Shown: positions 1 through 7,531 of the stretch, piece after piece
How positions within the stretch are numbered: position 1 is the first letter of the stretch
Layout: the number at the start of each line of letters is the position of its first letter
Assembly: GCF_947496725.1 (NCBI RefSeq)
Contig: NZ_CANMDS010000007.1
Location: 62,001-126,000 of the forward strand
Source: an uncultured Dokdonia sp.
GTDB taxonomy: Bacteria; Bacteroidota; Bacteroidia; Flavobacteriales; Flavobacteriaceae
Direction of reading: 5' to 3'
DNA length: 64,000 nt
Made by a program: the position numbers and the translations under genes
The notes under the pieces: generated by a model
Told to the model about the DNA's origin: nothing
What the model saw: only the letters and a program-made list of their open reading frames with translations
Databases searched by the model: none

Positions 1-697
1 GTCAGACACCACACATAATGCTTTAAAAAAGGTGGGAGCTATTATAGAGCGACCTAACTTTTACCCATATATGACTGCGGCACAAAACTTACAGTTAGTC
101 TGCAAGATAAAAGATGTCCCGTCAGATAAGATTCAAGAAAAACTTGAAATTGTAGGACTTCTAGACCGTATGCATAGCAAGTTTAGTACCTACTCACTAG
201 GTATGAAACAACGTCTAGCCATTGCCTCTGCACTTCTTAACGATCCAGAGATACTTATACTAGATGAGCCTACAAATGGTCTTGACCCACAAGGTATACA
301 CCAGATACGTGAGATTATAAAGAAAATTGCCGCAGGAGGTACTACCATACTACTTGCCTCTCACTTACTAGATGAGGTAGAAAAAGTATGTACACACGTA
401 GTTATCTTACGTAAAGGCGTAAAGTTATATTCAGGACGAGTAGATGCGATGAATGCCAGTCACGGCTTTTTTGAGTTGCGCACAGATAACTTATCTATGC
501 TCGAGACCTATCTCAATGCTCACTCAGATTTTGGCGAGGTAAAGATAGAAGGCGACTTGCTCACTGGGTTTTTATTAAATCCGCTAGAAGCCAAAGAGCT
601 CAACACGCAACTACACCAGCAAGGTATCGTGCTCACGCACCTTGTAAAGCGCAAAGAGAGCTTAGAAGAGCAATTCCTTGAATTAACTAAAAACTAA
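1..697 (+). CDS. ABC transporter ATP-binding protein (5' end outside window)
   Basis: ATPase subunit of a BcrA/CcmA-type ABC exporter, which hydrolyses ATP in the cytoplasm to drive the membrane subunit encoded next. The frame is open from base 2, so the N-terminus with the Walker A loop lies outside the window; an apparent GTG start at 32 is internal. Visible in order: the Q-loop region followed by PNFYPYMTAAQNL, the ABC signature YSLGMKQRLAIASALL, Walker B with D-loop LILDEPTNGLDP, and the H-loop LLASHLLDEVE. The C-terminal extension is typical of bacitracin- or lantibiotic-export ATPases. It ends 8 nt before the permease gene, so the two form an operon. The substrate cannot be read from sequence. 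Confidence 0.93.
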   Translation, partial: SDTTHNALKKVGAIIERPNFYPYMTAAQNLQLVCKIKDVPSDKIQEKLEIVGLLDRMHSKFSTYSLGMKQRLAIASALLNDPEILILDEPTNGLDPQGIHQIREIIKKIAAGGTTILLASHLLDEVEKVCTHVVILRKGVKLYSGRVDAMNASHGFFELRTDNLSMLETYLNAHSDFGEVKIEGDLLTGFLLNPLEAKELNTQLHQQGIVLTHLVKRKESLEEQFLELTKN

Positions 698-705
698 ACA
701 ACCCA

Positions 706-1548
706 ATGTTACGACTACTCACCATAGAATATCATAAACTCAGACATAGTAAGACATCACGTGTCCTTATCATAGGGTACTTTGTGTTACTATCTGCTAT
801 AGCACTGCTTGCCTCAATTAAGTTTAACCTTTTTGGAGCCGAGTTTCGTCTGGCAGACCAAGGTATTTTTAACTTTCCATACATCTGGCACTTCAATACG
901 TATGTAGCGGCAATACTCAAATTTTTCTTAGCCGTTGTAATAGTATCTATGACCGCAAATGAGTACAGCAATAGAACGCTTAAACAAAACCTCATAGACG
1001 GTTTGAGTAAGAAGGAATTTATACTCTCTAAGTTCTTAACCGTTGTTGTCTTCTCAGCCATCTCTACTTTATTTGTGGCGGTACTCAGTCTTATCTTAGG
1101 CTTCTCGTTTTCAGACTTTACAGAGATGTCTATCATATTTTCTGACCTAGAGTTCTTATTTGCCTTTTTCCTTAAGCTGGTTGCCTTCTTCTCATTCTGT
1201 TTATTTTTAGGGATACTTATAAAACGCTCTGCATTTGCACTTGGCTTTTTATTAATGTGGTATTTCTTTGAAGGGGTAGTTCAGCTCATCTGTTTATTCT
1301 TTCAAGAGAAGTATGATATGGAAGGACTGCGCAGCAATGTGTCACAATTTTTACCACTTGAGAGTATGAGTAATCTTATAGAACAACCACTCACAAGGCT
1401 CAATATTGTACAGTCTGCAGCAAATCAAATTCAGGCAGATGTCCTTTCAGATTACACGGTATACTTTCACGAGATAGCTATCGTATCGGTATGGACGTTC
1501 TTATTTATATATGCAAGTTTACTATTGTTAAAGAAAAGAGACTTGTAG
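706..1548 (+). CDS. ABC-2 type transporter permease
   Basis: Integral membrane subunit of the exporter whose ATPase precedes it by 8 nt. The 280-residue protein has about six hydrophobic helices: one near residues 20-38, one near 65-83 after a periplasmic loop, a cluster around 108-130, 148-170 and 175-195, and a last one at 255-275 followed by the basic tail KKRDL. The charged start (EYHKLRHSKTSR) is a usual cytoplasmic end for ABC-2 permeases, and ANEYSNRTLKQNLIDGLSKKEF resembles the conserved ABC-2 coupling segment. Family assignment is by topology, that segment and gene context. Substrate unknown. Confidence 0.85.
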   Translation: MLRLLTIEYHKLRHSKTSRVLIIGYFVLLSAIALLASIKFNLFGAEFRLADQGIFNFPYIWHFNTYVAAILKFFLAVVIVSMTANEYSNRTLKQNLIDGLSKKEFILSKFLTVVVFSAISTLFVAVLSLILGFSFSDFTEMSIIFSDLEFLFAFFLKLVAFFSFCLFLGILIKRSAFALGFLLMWYFFEGVVQLICLFFQEKYDMEGLRSNVSQFLPLESMSNLIEQPLTRLNIVQSAANQIQADVLSDYTVYFHEIAIVSVWTFLFIYASLLLLKKRDL

Positions 1549-1552
1549 TATC

Positions 1553-1570
1553 ACGCTTTCGCGAAAGCGT
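1553..1570. repeat. iterated palindrome copy 1
   Basis: Perfect ACGCTTTCGCGAAAGCGT palindrome, 4 nt after the permease stop codon and just before the terminator hairpin. Exact copy of the window-wide 14-mer GCTTTCGCGAAAGC. Confidence 0.95.
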
Positions 1571-1580
1571 AATCAATCAC

Positions 1581-1610
1581 AATGCAACCTCAAAAGGGTT
1601 GCATTTTTTG
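1581..1610 (+). terminator. Rho-independent terminator of the ABC operon
   Basis: Stem AATGCAACC / GGTTGCATT with a short A-rich loop followed by a T run. It lies 33 nt after the permease stop. Confidence 0.8.
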
Positions 1611-1760
1611 TATATTCATTTCAGAAAACGGCCCTAGCGGTGACTTAAAAACCTAATGCTTTAATAATCTTGAGAAAGTGATGGTAGTTGAAACCCCGTT
1701 TATAGCTGAAAATTAAAAGGATAATACCCTGTAAAGTACTGTGAATCTTAAAAAATAACC

Positions 1761-1768
1761 TATTTTCG
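1761..1768 (+). promoter_or_regulatory. -7 element (TATTTTCG) of the helicase gene
   Basis: TATTTTCG differs by one base from the Bacteroidota -7 consensus TAnnTTTG. It ends only 5 nt before the ATG at 1774, which would place transcription start at or next to the start codon (leaderless mRNA). No clear -33 TTG was found at normal spacing. Confidence 0.5.
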
Positions 1769-1773
1769 CGAGA

Positions 1774-3138
1774 ATGTCTATGACCTTTAAAGATCTCAAT
1801 CTCGATAAATTTTTGTGGAATGCCCTAGATGATATGGGGTACACACAACCTACTCCTATACAGGTAGATGCACTTGCGCCTGTAATGTCTGGAAGTGACG
1901 TAGTAGGAATTGCTCAAACCGGTACAGGTAAAACATTTGCATACCTCTTACCTATACTAAGAACATTACCATACTCAAGACAAGAAAACCCTCGTGTACT
2001 TATTCTAGTCCCTACTAGAGAACTTGTACTACAAGTGGTAAACGAACTTGAAAAGCTCACAAAATACATAGATGTGCGTATTGCGGGTGTTTATGGTGGT
2101 TCTAATATCAATACCCAAAAGGCACTCATTGCTCAAGGGCAAGATATTGTGGTAGCAACACCTGGTAGACTATATGATCTAGCCGTGAGTAGAGTATTGC
2201 AACTTAAATCTATCCAAAAGGTAGTGATAGATGAGGTAGATGTGATGCTGGATCTAGGTTTTAGACCACAGCTTATGAACATTTTTGACATTCTCCCAAA
2301 AAGGAGACAGCACATTATGTTTAGCGCCACGATGACAGAGGATGTAGATGCGCTTATTAAAGATTACTTTAACAAGCCTCAGTTCATAAAAGTTGCTCGT
2401 AGTGGGACACCACTAGAAAATATAAAGCAAGTAGGGTATAAGATACCTAACTTCTATACCAAGGTTAACTTTTTACTAGAAGAGCTCGCTTCCGCGAAAG
2501 CGTACCCAAAAACGTTGCTCTTTGTAAGAGACAAGCGTATGGCAGACAGGCTATACCTCAAGCTTGAAGAAGCGTTTCCAGGGCAAGTAGACCTCATACA
2601 CTCTAACAAGACGCAAAACTACCGTATAAACAGTATCAATGCCTTTTCTGAAGGTAAAGTACGTATGATGGTAGCGACAGATGTAATGGCGCGTGGTCTT
2701 GATATAGATGACATAACACACGTTATAAATGTAAACACACCTCGTTTTCCTGAAAACTATTTACATAGAATAGGGCGTACCGGTAGAGCACAAAAAGAAG
2801 GTACTTCAATAGTATTAAGCACTCCAGCCGAAGATGCTTTTCTAGAAGAGATAGAAGCACTGATGGGTGTAAAAGTACCTATAGAGACGCTGCCAGAAGA
2901 TGTTCAAATCTCTAAAGAACTCACACCAGAAGAGCGACCAGAAGCTAAAGAAATTTTTAATCCTCATAAATGGAATAAAAATGATGAGGATGCTCCGGGA
3001 CCAGCTTTTCACGAGAAGAGTGAGAAAAACTCTAAGGTAAATCTGGGAGGTTCTTACAGAAGAGAAATTGCAAAAAAATACAAGAAGCCTAAGACCAGAG
3101 GCGATAAAAACTATAATAAAAGAAATAAACGAAAGTAA
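1774..3138 (+). CDS. DEAD-box ATP-dependent RNA helicase (DEVD variant)
   Basis: Cytoplasmic ATP-dependent RNA helicase that unwinds short RNA duplexes, likely in ribosome assembly or cold adaptation (family knowledge). The 454-residue protein shows the Q motif (PTPIQ), motif I AQTGTGKT at 47-54, PTRELV, motif II at 153-156, SAT, the C-lobe motif ARGLDI and HRIGRTGR, then a basic tail rich in Lys, Arg and Asn that probably binds RNA. Motif II reads DEVD rather than DEAD; the catalytic D-E and final D are kept, so activity is expected. A degenerate copy of the genomic palindrome lies inside the gene at 2487 (peptide LASAKAY). It starts an apparent operon with the metallo-beta-lactamase-like gene 3 nt downstream. 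Confidence 0.93.
   Translation: MSMTFKDLNLDKFLWNALDDMGYTQPTPIQVDALAPVMSGSDVVGIAQTGTGKTFAYLLPILRTLPYSRQENPRVLILVPTRELVLQVVNELEKLTKYIDVRIAGVYGGSNINTQKALIAQGQDIVVATPGRLYDLAVSRVLQLKSIQKVVIDEVDVMLDLGFRPQLMNIFDILPKRRQHIMFSATMTEDVDALIKDYFNKPQFIKVARSGTPLENIKQVGYKIPNFYTKVNFLLEELASAKAYPKTLLFVRDKRMADRLYLKLEEAFPGQVDLIHSNKTQNYRINSINAFSEGKVRMMVATDVMARGLDIDDITHVINVNTPRFPENYLHRIGRTGRAQKEGTSIVLSTPAEDAFLEEIEALMGVKVPIETLPEDVQISKELTPEERPEAKEIFNPHKWNKNDEDAPGPAFHEKSEKNSKVNLGGSYRREIAKKYKKPKTRGDKNYNKRNKRK
2487..2504. repeat. iterated palindrome, degenerate copy in CDS
   Basis: CGCTTCCGCGAAAGCGTA: one base off the palindrome (T to C in the left arm), inside the helicase gene in the AFAKA reading frame (read here as ASAKA). 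Confidence 0.7.
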
Positions 3139-3141
3139 ACA

Positions 3142-3939
3142 ATGAAGCGACTACTGCAGATGTTAGGGATCTGTCTAGCCGTACTACTATTACATTCTTG
3201 TTTTGACAAGAGTAAGTATGCCCCCGAGCCTTACCTAAGGCCGCTAGAGATAATAAAACTATCTGATCAAGACTATATGCACGTCTCATATCTTAAGGAC
3301 GGTAAAGATGGTTACATACCTTGTAATGGTTATATACGTAAGGAGGGTGATGAGGTTTTTGTATTTGAGACACCCCTAGATGATTCAACATCTGTACAAC
3401 TTATTGACTTTATACAAAATGATCTTAACGCGACCATAAAGGCCGTTATGGTGAGTCACGCTCATATAGATGGCGCAGGCGGTGTAAAAGCATTTAATGA
3501 AGCAGGCATACCTACATATGGCTCGTCAAAAACAGCAGCATTACTTGCTAGAGATACAATCACCTTAAGTAATACTTTTCAGCGTAAAGATAGTTTGATG
3601 CTAGGGAAGACCCTCGTAAAGATGGATTACTTAGGTCCTGCACATACAGATGATAATGCGATAGCCTATCTAGAAGGACCAGAGGTATTACTAGGCGGGT
3701 GTATGATAAAATCTCTAGAAGCAGGAAAAGGCAATCTAGCAGATGCAAACCTAAAGGAATGGGCAAAGACCGTAGCCACAGCAAAGTATCTGTATCCAGA
3801 TGTAAAGCAAGTAATACCAGGTCACGGGATGCGTGGAGACAGCACACTGCTTACCTATACCATAAAAATGTTTCAGGAGGAAAAGCCCATAATTAAAGAA
3901 TTAACAAACACCACTGAGCAGGAAACTGTTCAATTATAA
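3142..3939 (+). CDS. lipoprotein of the subclass B1 metallo-beta-lactamase family
   Basis: Zinc hydrolase with the full ligand set of subclass B1 metallo-beta-lactamases. The 265-residue protein starts with a lipoprotein signal (LLLHSC, lipidated Cys20), so it is probably membrane-anchored on the periplasmic side. Ligands: H106, H108 and D110 in SHAHIDGAGG, H168 in GPAHTDDN, C187 in GGCMIKS and H228 in PGHG. The Lys of CMIKS (190) is where B1 enzymes bind the beta-lactam carboxylate, and GNLADANLKEW matches the B1 loop that carries the substrate-contacting Asn. General MBL hydrolases usually lack the Cys ligand, so B1 kinship is well supported; hydrolysis of beta-lactams is inference. It lies 3 nt after the helicase gene and 10 nt before the CDGSH gene. 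Confidence 0.85.
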   Translation: MKRLLQMLGICLAVLLLHSCFDKSKYAPEPYLRPLEIIKLSDQDYMHVSYLKDGKDGYIPCNGYIRKEGDEVFVFETPLDDSTSVQLIDFIQNDLNATIKAVMVSHAHIDGAGGVKAFNEAGIPTYGSSKTAALLARDTITLSNTFQRKDSLMLGKTLVKMDYLGPAHTDDNAIAYLEGPEVLLGGCMIKSLEAGKGNLADANLKEWAKTVATAKYLYPDVKQVIPGHGMRGDSTLLTYTIKMFQEEKPIIKELTNTTEQETVQL

Positions 3940-3949
3940 CTAATATATA

Positions 3950-4204
3950 ATGGAGAATAATAAAAAAGTAGCAGGTCTAGCACCTATAGCCGTAGAGCTT
4001 GAAGAAGGAAAAAAATACTCTTGGTGTACTTGTGGACACTCTGCAAAACAGCCATTTTGTGATGGCGGACATAAAGCGGCAGAGAGTACCCCTAGTTTAC
4101 GTTTTGAGGCAGTAAAAACAGGCACTGCCTATTTATGTAATTGTAAGATGACTAAAAATCCTCCTTATTGTGACGGGAGTCATAAAACCTGCGAGATAGG
4201 TTAA
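3950..4204 (+). CDS. double CDGSH iron-sulfur domain protein
   Basis: Small 84-residue protein that probably binds two [2Fe-2S] clusters, each through three Cys and one His as in mitoNEET-type CDGSH proteins. First motif: SWCTCGHSAKQPFCDGGH; second motif: YLCNCKMTKNPPYCDGSH. Both have the CxC-x(n)-CDG-x-H spacing. There is no signal peptide or membrane helix, so it is a soluble cytoplasmic protein. CDGSH proteins take part in redox sensing and cluster transfer; the specific role here is unknown. It is the last gene of the helicase operon and ends at a strong bidirectional terminator. Confidence 0.93.
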   Translation: MENNKKVAGLAPIAVELEEGKKYSWCTCGHSAKQPFCDGGHKAAESTPSLRFEAVKTGTAYLCNCKMTKNPPYCDGSHKTCEIG

Positions 4205-4228
4205 TACGGTCATTTATAGATATAAAAA

Positions 4229-4254
4229 ATCCCCTTGATATACTTCAAGGGGAT
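4229..4254. terminator. bidirectional terminator
   Basis: Ten-bp stem ATCCCCTTGA / TCAAGGGGAT with A run before and T run after. It sits between the converging CDGSH and CCA-enzyme genes and can serve both. Confidence 0.9.
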
Positions 4255-4276
4255 TTTTGTTTTATAAGCTATAATC

Positions 4277-5689
4277 TTATGCAGTAAGCCCCATAGTCTT
4301 TGCTTTATCCATCATAAAGGCAACGGCAGCTTCTTTTTCGTTAGGTATCTCTCCTTCTAGTATAGCTTCCTTTATGGCTTCTTTGAGCGTTCCTATCTCA
4401 CGACAAGGTTTTAGATTAAAGGTTTCCATAATTTCTTCACCAGATACTGGTGGCTGGAAGTTACGTATGTGATCGCGCTCCTCAACCTCTTTCATCTTCT
4501 CACGCACAACCTTAAAGTTGTTATGGTAGCGTCTAAAGCGTTTTGGGTTTTTTGTAGTAATATCTGCCTCACAAAGCGTCATAAGATCTTCTATATAATC
4601 TCCTGCGTCAAAAATGAGTCTGCGCACAGCACTATCTGTCACGTGATCTTCAGAGATAACAATAGGGCGTGAGCTCATCAATACCATCTTTTGAACAAAC
4701 TTCATCTTGTCATTAAGAGGCATTTTAAGGCGCTTAAATAGTTTGTAAACCATCTTTGACCCTACAAACTCGTGCCCGTGAAAGGTCCACCCCACTTTTT
4801 TTGAAAACTTCTTAGTAGGTGCTTTTCCTATATCGTGTAAAAGCGCTGCCCATCTCAACCATAGATTATCTGTATGGCGAGAGATATTATCTACCACCTC
4901 TAGGGTGTGGTAAAAGTTATCCTTATGTTTTTGACCCTCTATCTCGTCTATACCCTTAAGAGCAACAAGCTCTGGCAAGATATAAGGAAGTAAGCCTGTT
5001 TTTTCTAATAATAAGAATCCTTTAGAAGGCACTGGGCTCAACATTATCTTGTTAAGCTCGTCTACAATGCGTTCATTAGTAATAATCTTAATACGTGCTG
5101 CATTACGTGTGATAGACTCCATAGACTTGCGTTCTATCATAAAATCAAGCTGTGTGGCAAATCTTATGGCACGCATCATACGCAACGGGTCATCACTATA
5201 GGTAATATCTGGATCAAGTGGAGTGCGTATTATTTTGCGATCCAAATCACTTATCCCTCCAAAGGGGTCAATTAAATCTCCATAACCCTCGTCATTAAGA
5301 CGTATGGCTAGCGCATTTATGGTAAAGTCTCTACGGTTTTGATCATCTGCTAGCGTGCCGTCTTCTACTACTGGGTTGCGGCTATCTTTTGAGTATGACT
5401 CCTTGCGGGCTCCTACAAACTCTACATCTATCTGGTTAGAGCGCAACATTGCGGTTCCGTAGGTTTTAAAAACTTGAACTTTAGGTTTGTTAGGTAACAG
5501 TTCAGAGACTTTGCGAGCTAGCTTTATACCGCTCCCTACGGCTACAACGTCTATATCTTTTACCTCACCACGTTTAAGGATGTAGTCACGCACAAATCCT
5601 CCTATGACGTATGTCTCGAGTTGTAAATCATCTGCAGCGCGTGAGATGGTATTAAAAATAGGATTGTTTAAAGCGTTTTTAAGATTCAT
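4277..5689 (-). CDS. tRNA nucleotidyltransferase / poly(A) polymerase family with HD domain
   Basis: Nucleotidyltransferase of the class II CCA-adding or poly(A) polymerase superfamily, which repairs or adds the CCA end of tRNA using CTP and ATP. The 470-residue protein has the N-terminal fold with GGFVRDYILKR and the metal-binding DID of VKDIDVVAVG, then RRDFTINALAI, the RNA-binding head domain (DDPLRMMRAIRFA), and a C-terminal HD phosphohydrolase domain with LLHDIGKAPT and HGHE. Presence of the HD domain resembles bacterial bifunctional CCA enzymes with phosphodiesterase activity. Whether it adds CCA, A only or A tails is not decidable from sequence. A -7 element TACCTTTG lies 20 nt upstream of the ATG. 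Confidence 0.92.
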   Translation of the reverse strand: MNLKNALNNPIFNTISRAADDLQLETYVIGGFVRDYILKRGEVKDIDVVAVGSGIKLARKVSELLPNKPKVQVFKTYGTAMLRSNQIDVEFVGARKESYSKDSRNPVVEDGTLADDQNRRDFTINALAIRLNDEGYGDLIDPFGGISDLDRKIIRTPLDPDITYSDDPLRMMRAIRFATQLDFMIERKSMESITRNAARIKIITNERIVDELNKIMLSPVPSKGFLLLEKTGLLPYILPELVALKGIDEIEGQKHKDNFYHTLEVVDNISRHTDNLWLRWAALLHDIGKAPTKKFSKKVGWTFHGHEFVGSKMVYKLFKRLKMPLNDKMKFVQKMVLMSSRPIVISEDHVTDSAVRRLIFDAGDYIEDLMTLCEADITTKNPKRFRRYHNNFKVVREKMKEVEERDHIRNFQPPVSGEEIMETFNLKPCREIGTLKEAIKEAILEGEIPNEKEAAVAFMMDKAKTMGLTA

Positions 5690-5709
5690 TAGGTATGTAA
5701 AATATAAGG

Positions 5710-5717
5710 CAAAGGTA
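5710..5717 (-). promoter_or_regulatory. -7 element (TACCTTTG) of the CCA-enzyme gene
   Basis: CAAAGGTA on the plus strand reads TACCTTTG on the minus strand, an exact TAnnTTTG match, 20 nt before the ATG. No TTG -33 box found at normal spacing. Confidence 0.55.
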
Positions 5718-5795
5718 CGGCTTCATTCCCTCTTTGTAAAAGTAGTATGAGCTGTAAAAAGGGTTGCCTATGTAGTATGTTTATGTGGGGGTAAG

Positions 5796-5815
5796 TACGC
5801 TTTCGCGAAAGCGTA
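5796..5815. repeat. iterated palindrome copy
   Basis: Perfect 20-bp palindrome TACGCTTTCGCGAAAGCGTA, 5 nt beyond the stop codon of the TsaC/Sua5 gene (minus strand). Confidence 0.95.
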
Positions 5816-5820
5816 AAAAA

Positions 5821-6381
5821 CTACTTTCTAATAATAGTTACTTTACCGTCTTCTGTAAGTTTTATAATAGCACTTGGTTTGCTAGATTTACGACTACGAT
5901 CTATGTTTACTACATAATCTACACCATCTATAATCTCTTGTGAGATCTCGCTAAAGCTTTGTGGTGTAGGTTGTCCAGTAATATTTGCACTGGTTGAAAC
6001 GATAGGTTTTTTAAACTTTTTAAGAAGAAAATTACAAAACTGATTGCGACACACTCTAAAGGCTGTACTGTTATCTGGTGCAATAACATTAGTCGCTACA
6101 CGTATAGGATCGTCGTAGATAATGGTAGTGGGCTTTGCAGCATATTTAAGAATATCATAAGCTACCTCAGGTATATTTTCTACATACTGGTTGAGCATTT
6201 TGAAGTCACTTACTAAGCAGATTAGAGATTTACTTTCTGCTCGTTTTTTTAGGGCATATACTTTATCTACGGCGTCTGGATTAGTCGCATCACAACCTAT
6301 ACCCCATACGGTATCTGTAGGGTAGAGGATGAGACCCCCGCGTTTAAGTACTGCTAGTGCTGCGTCGTGTTCTTCTTTCAT
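5821..6381 (-). CDS. L-threonylcarbamoyladenylate synthase (TsaC/Sua5/YrdC family)
   Basis: Makes threonylcarbamoyl-AMP from threonine, bicarbonate and ATP, the first step of the universal t6A37 tRNA modification, in the cytoplasm. The 186-residue protein is a single YrdC-type domain without the Sua5 C-terminal extension. Recognisable segments: GGLILYPTDTVWGIGCDATN, KRAESKSLICLV, and PIVSTSANITGQPTP near residue 130, which line the nucleotide and threonine pocket in the family. It is 5 nt downstream of the glycosyltransferase gene on the same strand and probably cotranscribed. Linkage to the CCA enzyme further downstream puts two tRNA-maturation functions side by side. Confidence 0.93.
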   Translation of the reverse strand: MKEEHDAALAVLKRGGLILYPTDTVWGIGCDATNPDAVDKVYALKKRAESKSLICLVSDFKMLNQYVENIPEVAYDILKYAAKPTTIIYDDPIRVATNVIAPDNSTAFRVCRNQFCNFLLKKFKKPIVSTSANITGQPTPQSFSEISQEIIDGVDYVVNIDRSRKSSKPSAIIKLTEDGKVTIIRK

Positions 6382-6386
6382 TTAGT

Positions 6387-7469
6387 TTATTTATTGAGTA
6401 CCTCTCGGTATACGTTTATATATTGTCTCGCCGCCTCATCCCAGCAAAACTTTTTTGAGTGTGTTATACTTTTCTCTTGAAAAGCGCTTTTGTTGTGAGC
6501 TACCTCTGCAAGACCTGATGTTACTATTTCTGCCATATATTTGGCATCATAGTGATCCCAGTAAAAAGCGACATCACCGCCTACCTCTGGTAAGGAAGTG
6601 TTGTTAGATATAAAAGCAGGTTTGCCAAAACGCATAGCTTCGATTGCTGGTATACCAAAACCTTCTCTCAACGTAGGAAACATAAAAGCTTCACAATTTT
6701 TATAGTAATAAAATTTATCTAAGTCAGAGATACGTCCAGTGAGGTGTACACGATTTTCTAAGCCCAAATCTTTTATTGTTGCTTTTAGTTTTCCTTGTGC
6801 ATATTCTGATGCCATTTTACCCGAAATCACCAGGTCAAATCCATTTAAATACTTGAGCATCTTAACCAGTGCGTGTTGATTTTTGCGTTCACATACGTCT
6901 CCTATAGTAAATAGGAATGGCCTGGAAGGTGATATCTCTGGAGTGTATGTGTCTGAAATTTCGACCTCTTTTATAGTATTTCCATTATAAATAATATACT
7001 CTGGAACCTCTGGCACTTTGAAATATCGATGTGTAGATTGTTTTGCAAAAGTAGATATGTAAGTAATAGCTGTCGCTCTATCTAGTTTTTCTTGAAAACG
7101 TTTGTTTCTCTTATGATTTAGATCAGATGAAATTTCATCTATGAAGTTTACATCGTGTACTGTGAGTACATAAGGTAAATCGCGTAGAGGTTCAATTTTC
7201 GTATTTTGATTGAGTGAGTGCCATACATCAAAACGTTTCCGTATACCAATACTTTTATTTCTTGTAAAGTTGTAATACTTTTTTATTGCTACATTTTGAC
7301 CAAAATGTTCACTCCATTTATTCTTATCTCTTGCGTGTATTACAAATTGAAAATTATTTGAATTTTGACGTATGAGTGCGTCTATAAGATGCTTGTTAAA
7401 TTGCCCGAACCCAGAAAATTCATTTTTGAGGTTATGGCTTTCTAAAAAGATAGAGGACTGATTTGACAT
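6387..7469 (-). CDS. GT4-type (group 1) glycosyltransferase
   Basis: Cytoplasmic GT-B glycosyltransferase, probably acting in lipopolysaccharide or capsule assembly. Visible: a SGFGQFN glycine-rich loop near the N-terminus, LTVHDVNF, FTIGDVCERKNQHALVK at the start of the C-terminal domain, VHLTGRIS, and the nucleotide-sugar motif PTLREGFGIPAIEAMRFGKPAF with the E-x7-E pair. I set the start at 7469 rather than the upstream ATG at 7505. An exact -7 element (TATCTTTG) lies inside the longer frame 5 nt before 7469, and the first 12 residues of the longer version (MKPSISIAIFAAM) have no family equivalent that I recognise. It diverges from the Kdo-kinase-like gene, which also points to LPS. Confidence 0.88.
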   Translation of the reverse strand: MSNQSSIFLESHNLKNEFSGFGQFNKHLIDALIRQNSNNFQFVIHARDKNKWSEHFGQNVAIKKYYNFTRNKSIGIRKRFDVWHSLNQNTKIEPLRDLPYVLTVHDVNFIDEISSDLNHKRNKRFQEKLDRATAITYISTFAKQSTHRYFKVPEVPEYIIYNGNTIKEVEISDTYTPEISPSRPFLFTIGDVCERKNQHALVKMLKYLNGFDLVISGKMASEYAQGKLKATIKDLGLENRVHLTGRISDLDKFYYYKNCEAFMFPTLREGFGIPAIEAMRFGKPAFISNNTSLPEVGGDVAFYWDHYDAKYMAEIVTSGLAEVAHNKSAFQEKSITHSKKFCWDEAARQYINVYREVLNK

Positions 7470-7474
7470 AGCCG

Positions 7475-7482
7475 CAAAGATA
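7475..7482 (-). promoter_or_regulatory. -7 element (TATCTTTG) of the glycosyltransferase gene
   Basis: CAAAGATA on the plus strand; exact TAnnTTTG on the minus strand, 5 nt before the ATG at 7469. It decides the start and predicts a leaderless or nearly leaderless transcript. Confidence 0.55.
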
Positions 7483-7519
7483 GCAATACTAATGCTAGGT
7501 TTCATAGTTCACAAATCTG

Positions 7520-7527
7520 TACTTTTA
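7520..7527 (+). promoter_or_regulatory. -7 element (TACTTTTA) of the Kdo-kinase-like gene
   Basis: Seven of eight match to TAnnTTTG, ending 4 nt before the GTG start codon at 7532. Suggests a leaderless transcript, divergent from the glycosyltransferase promoter. Confidence 0.45.
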
Positions 7528-7531
7528 CCTC

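Noticed and set aside
1553-1570. Palindrome as an intrinsic terminator
   Set aside because: No loop, no following T run in most cases, and real terminators lie next to several copies (1581, 23535, 36053). Occurrence inside genes also speaks against it.
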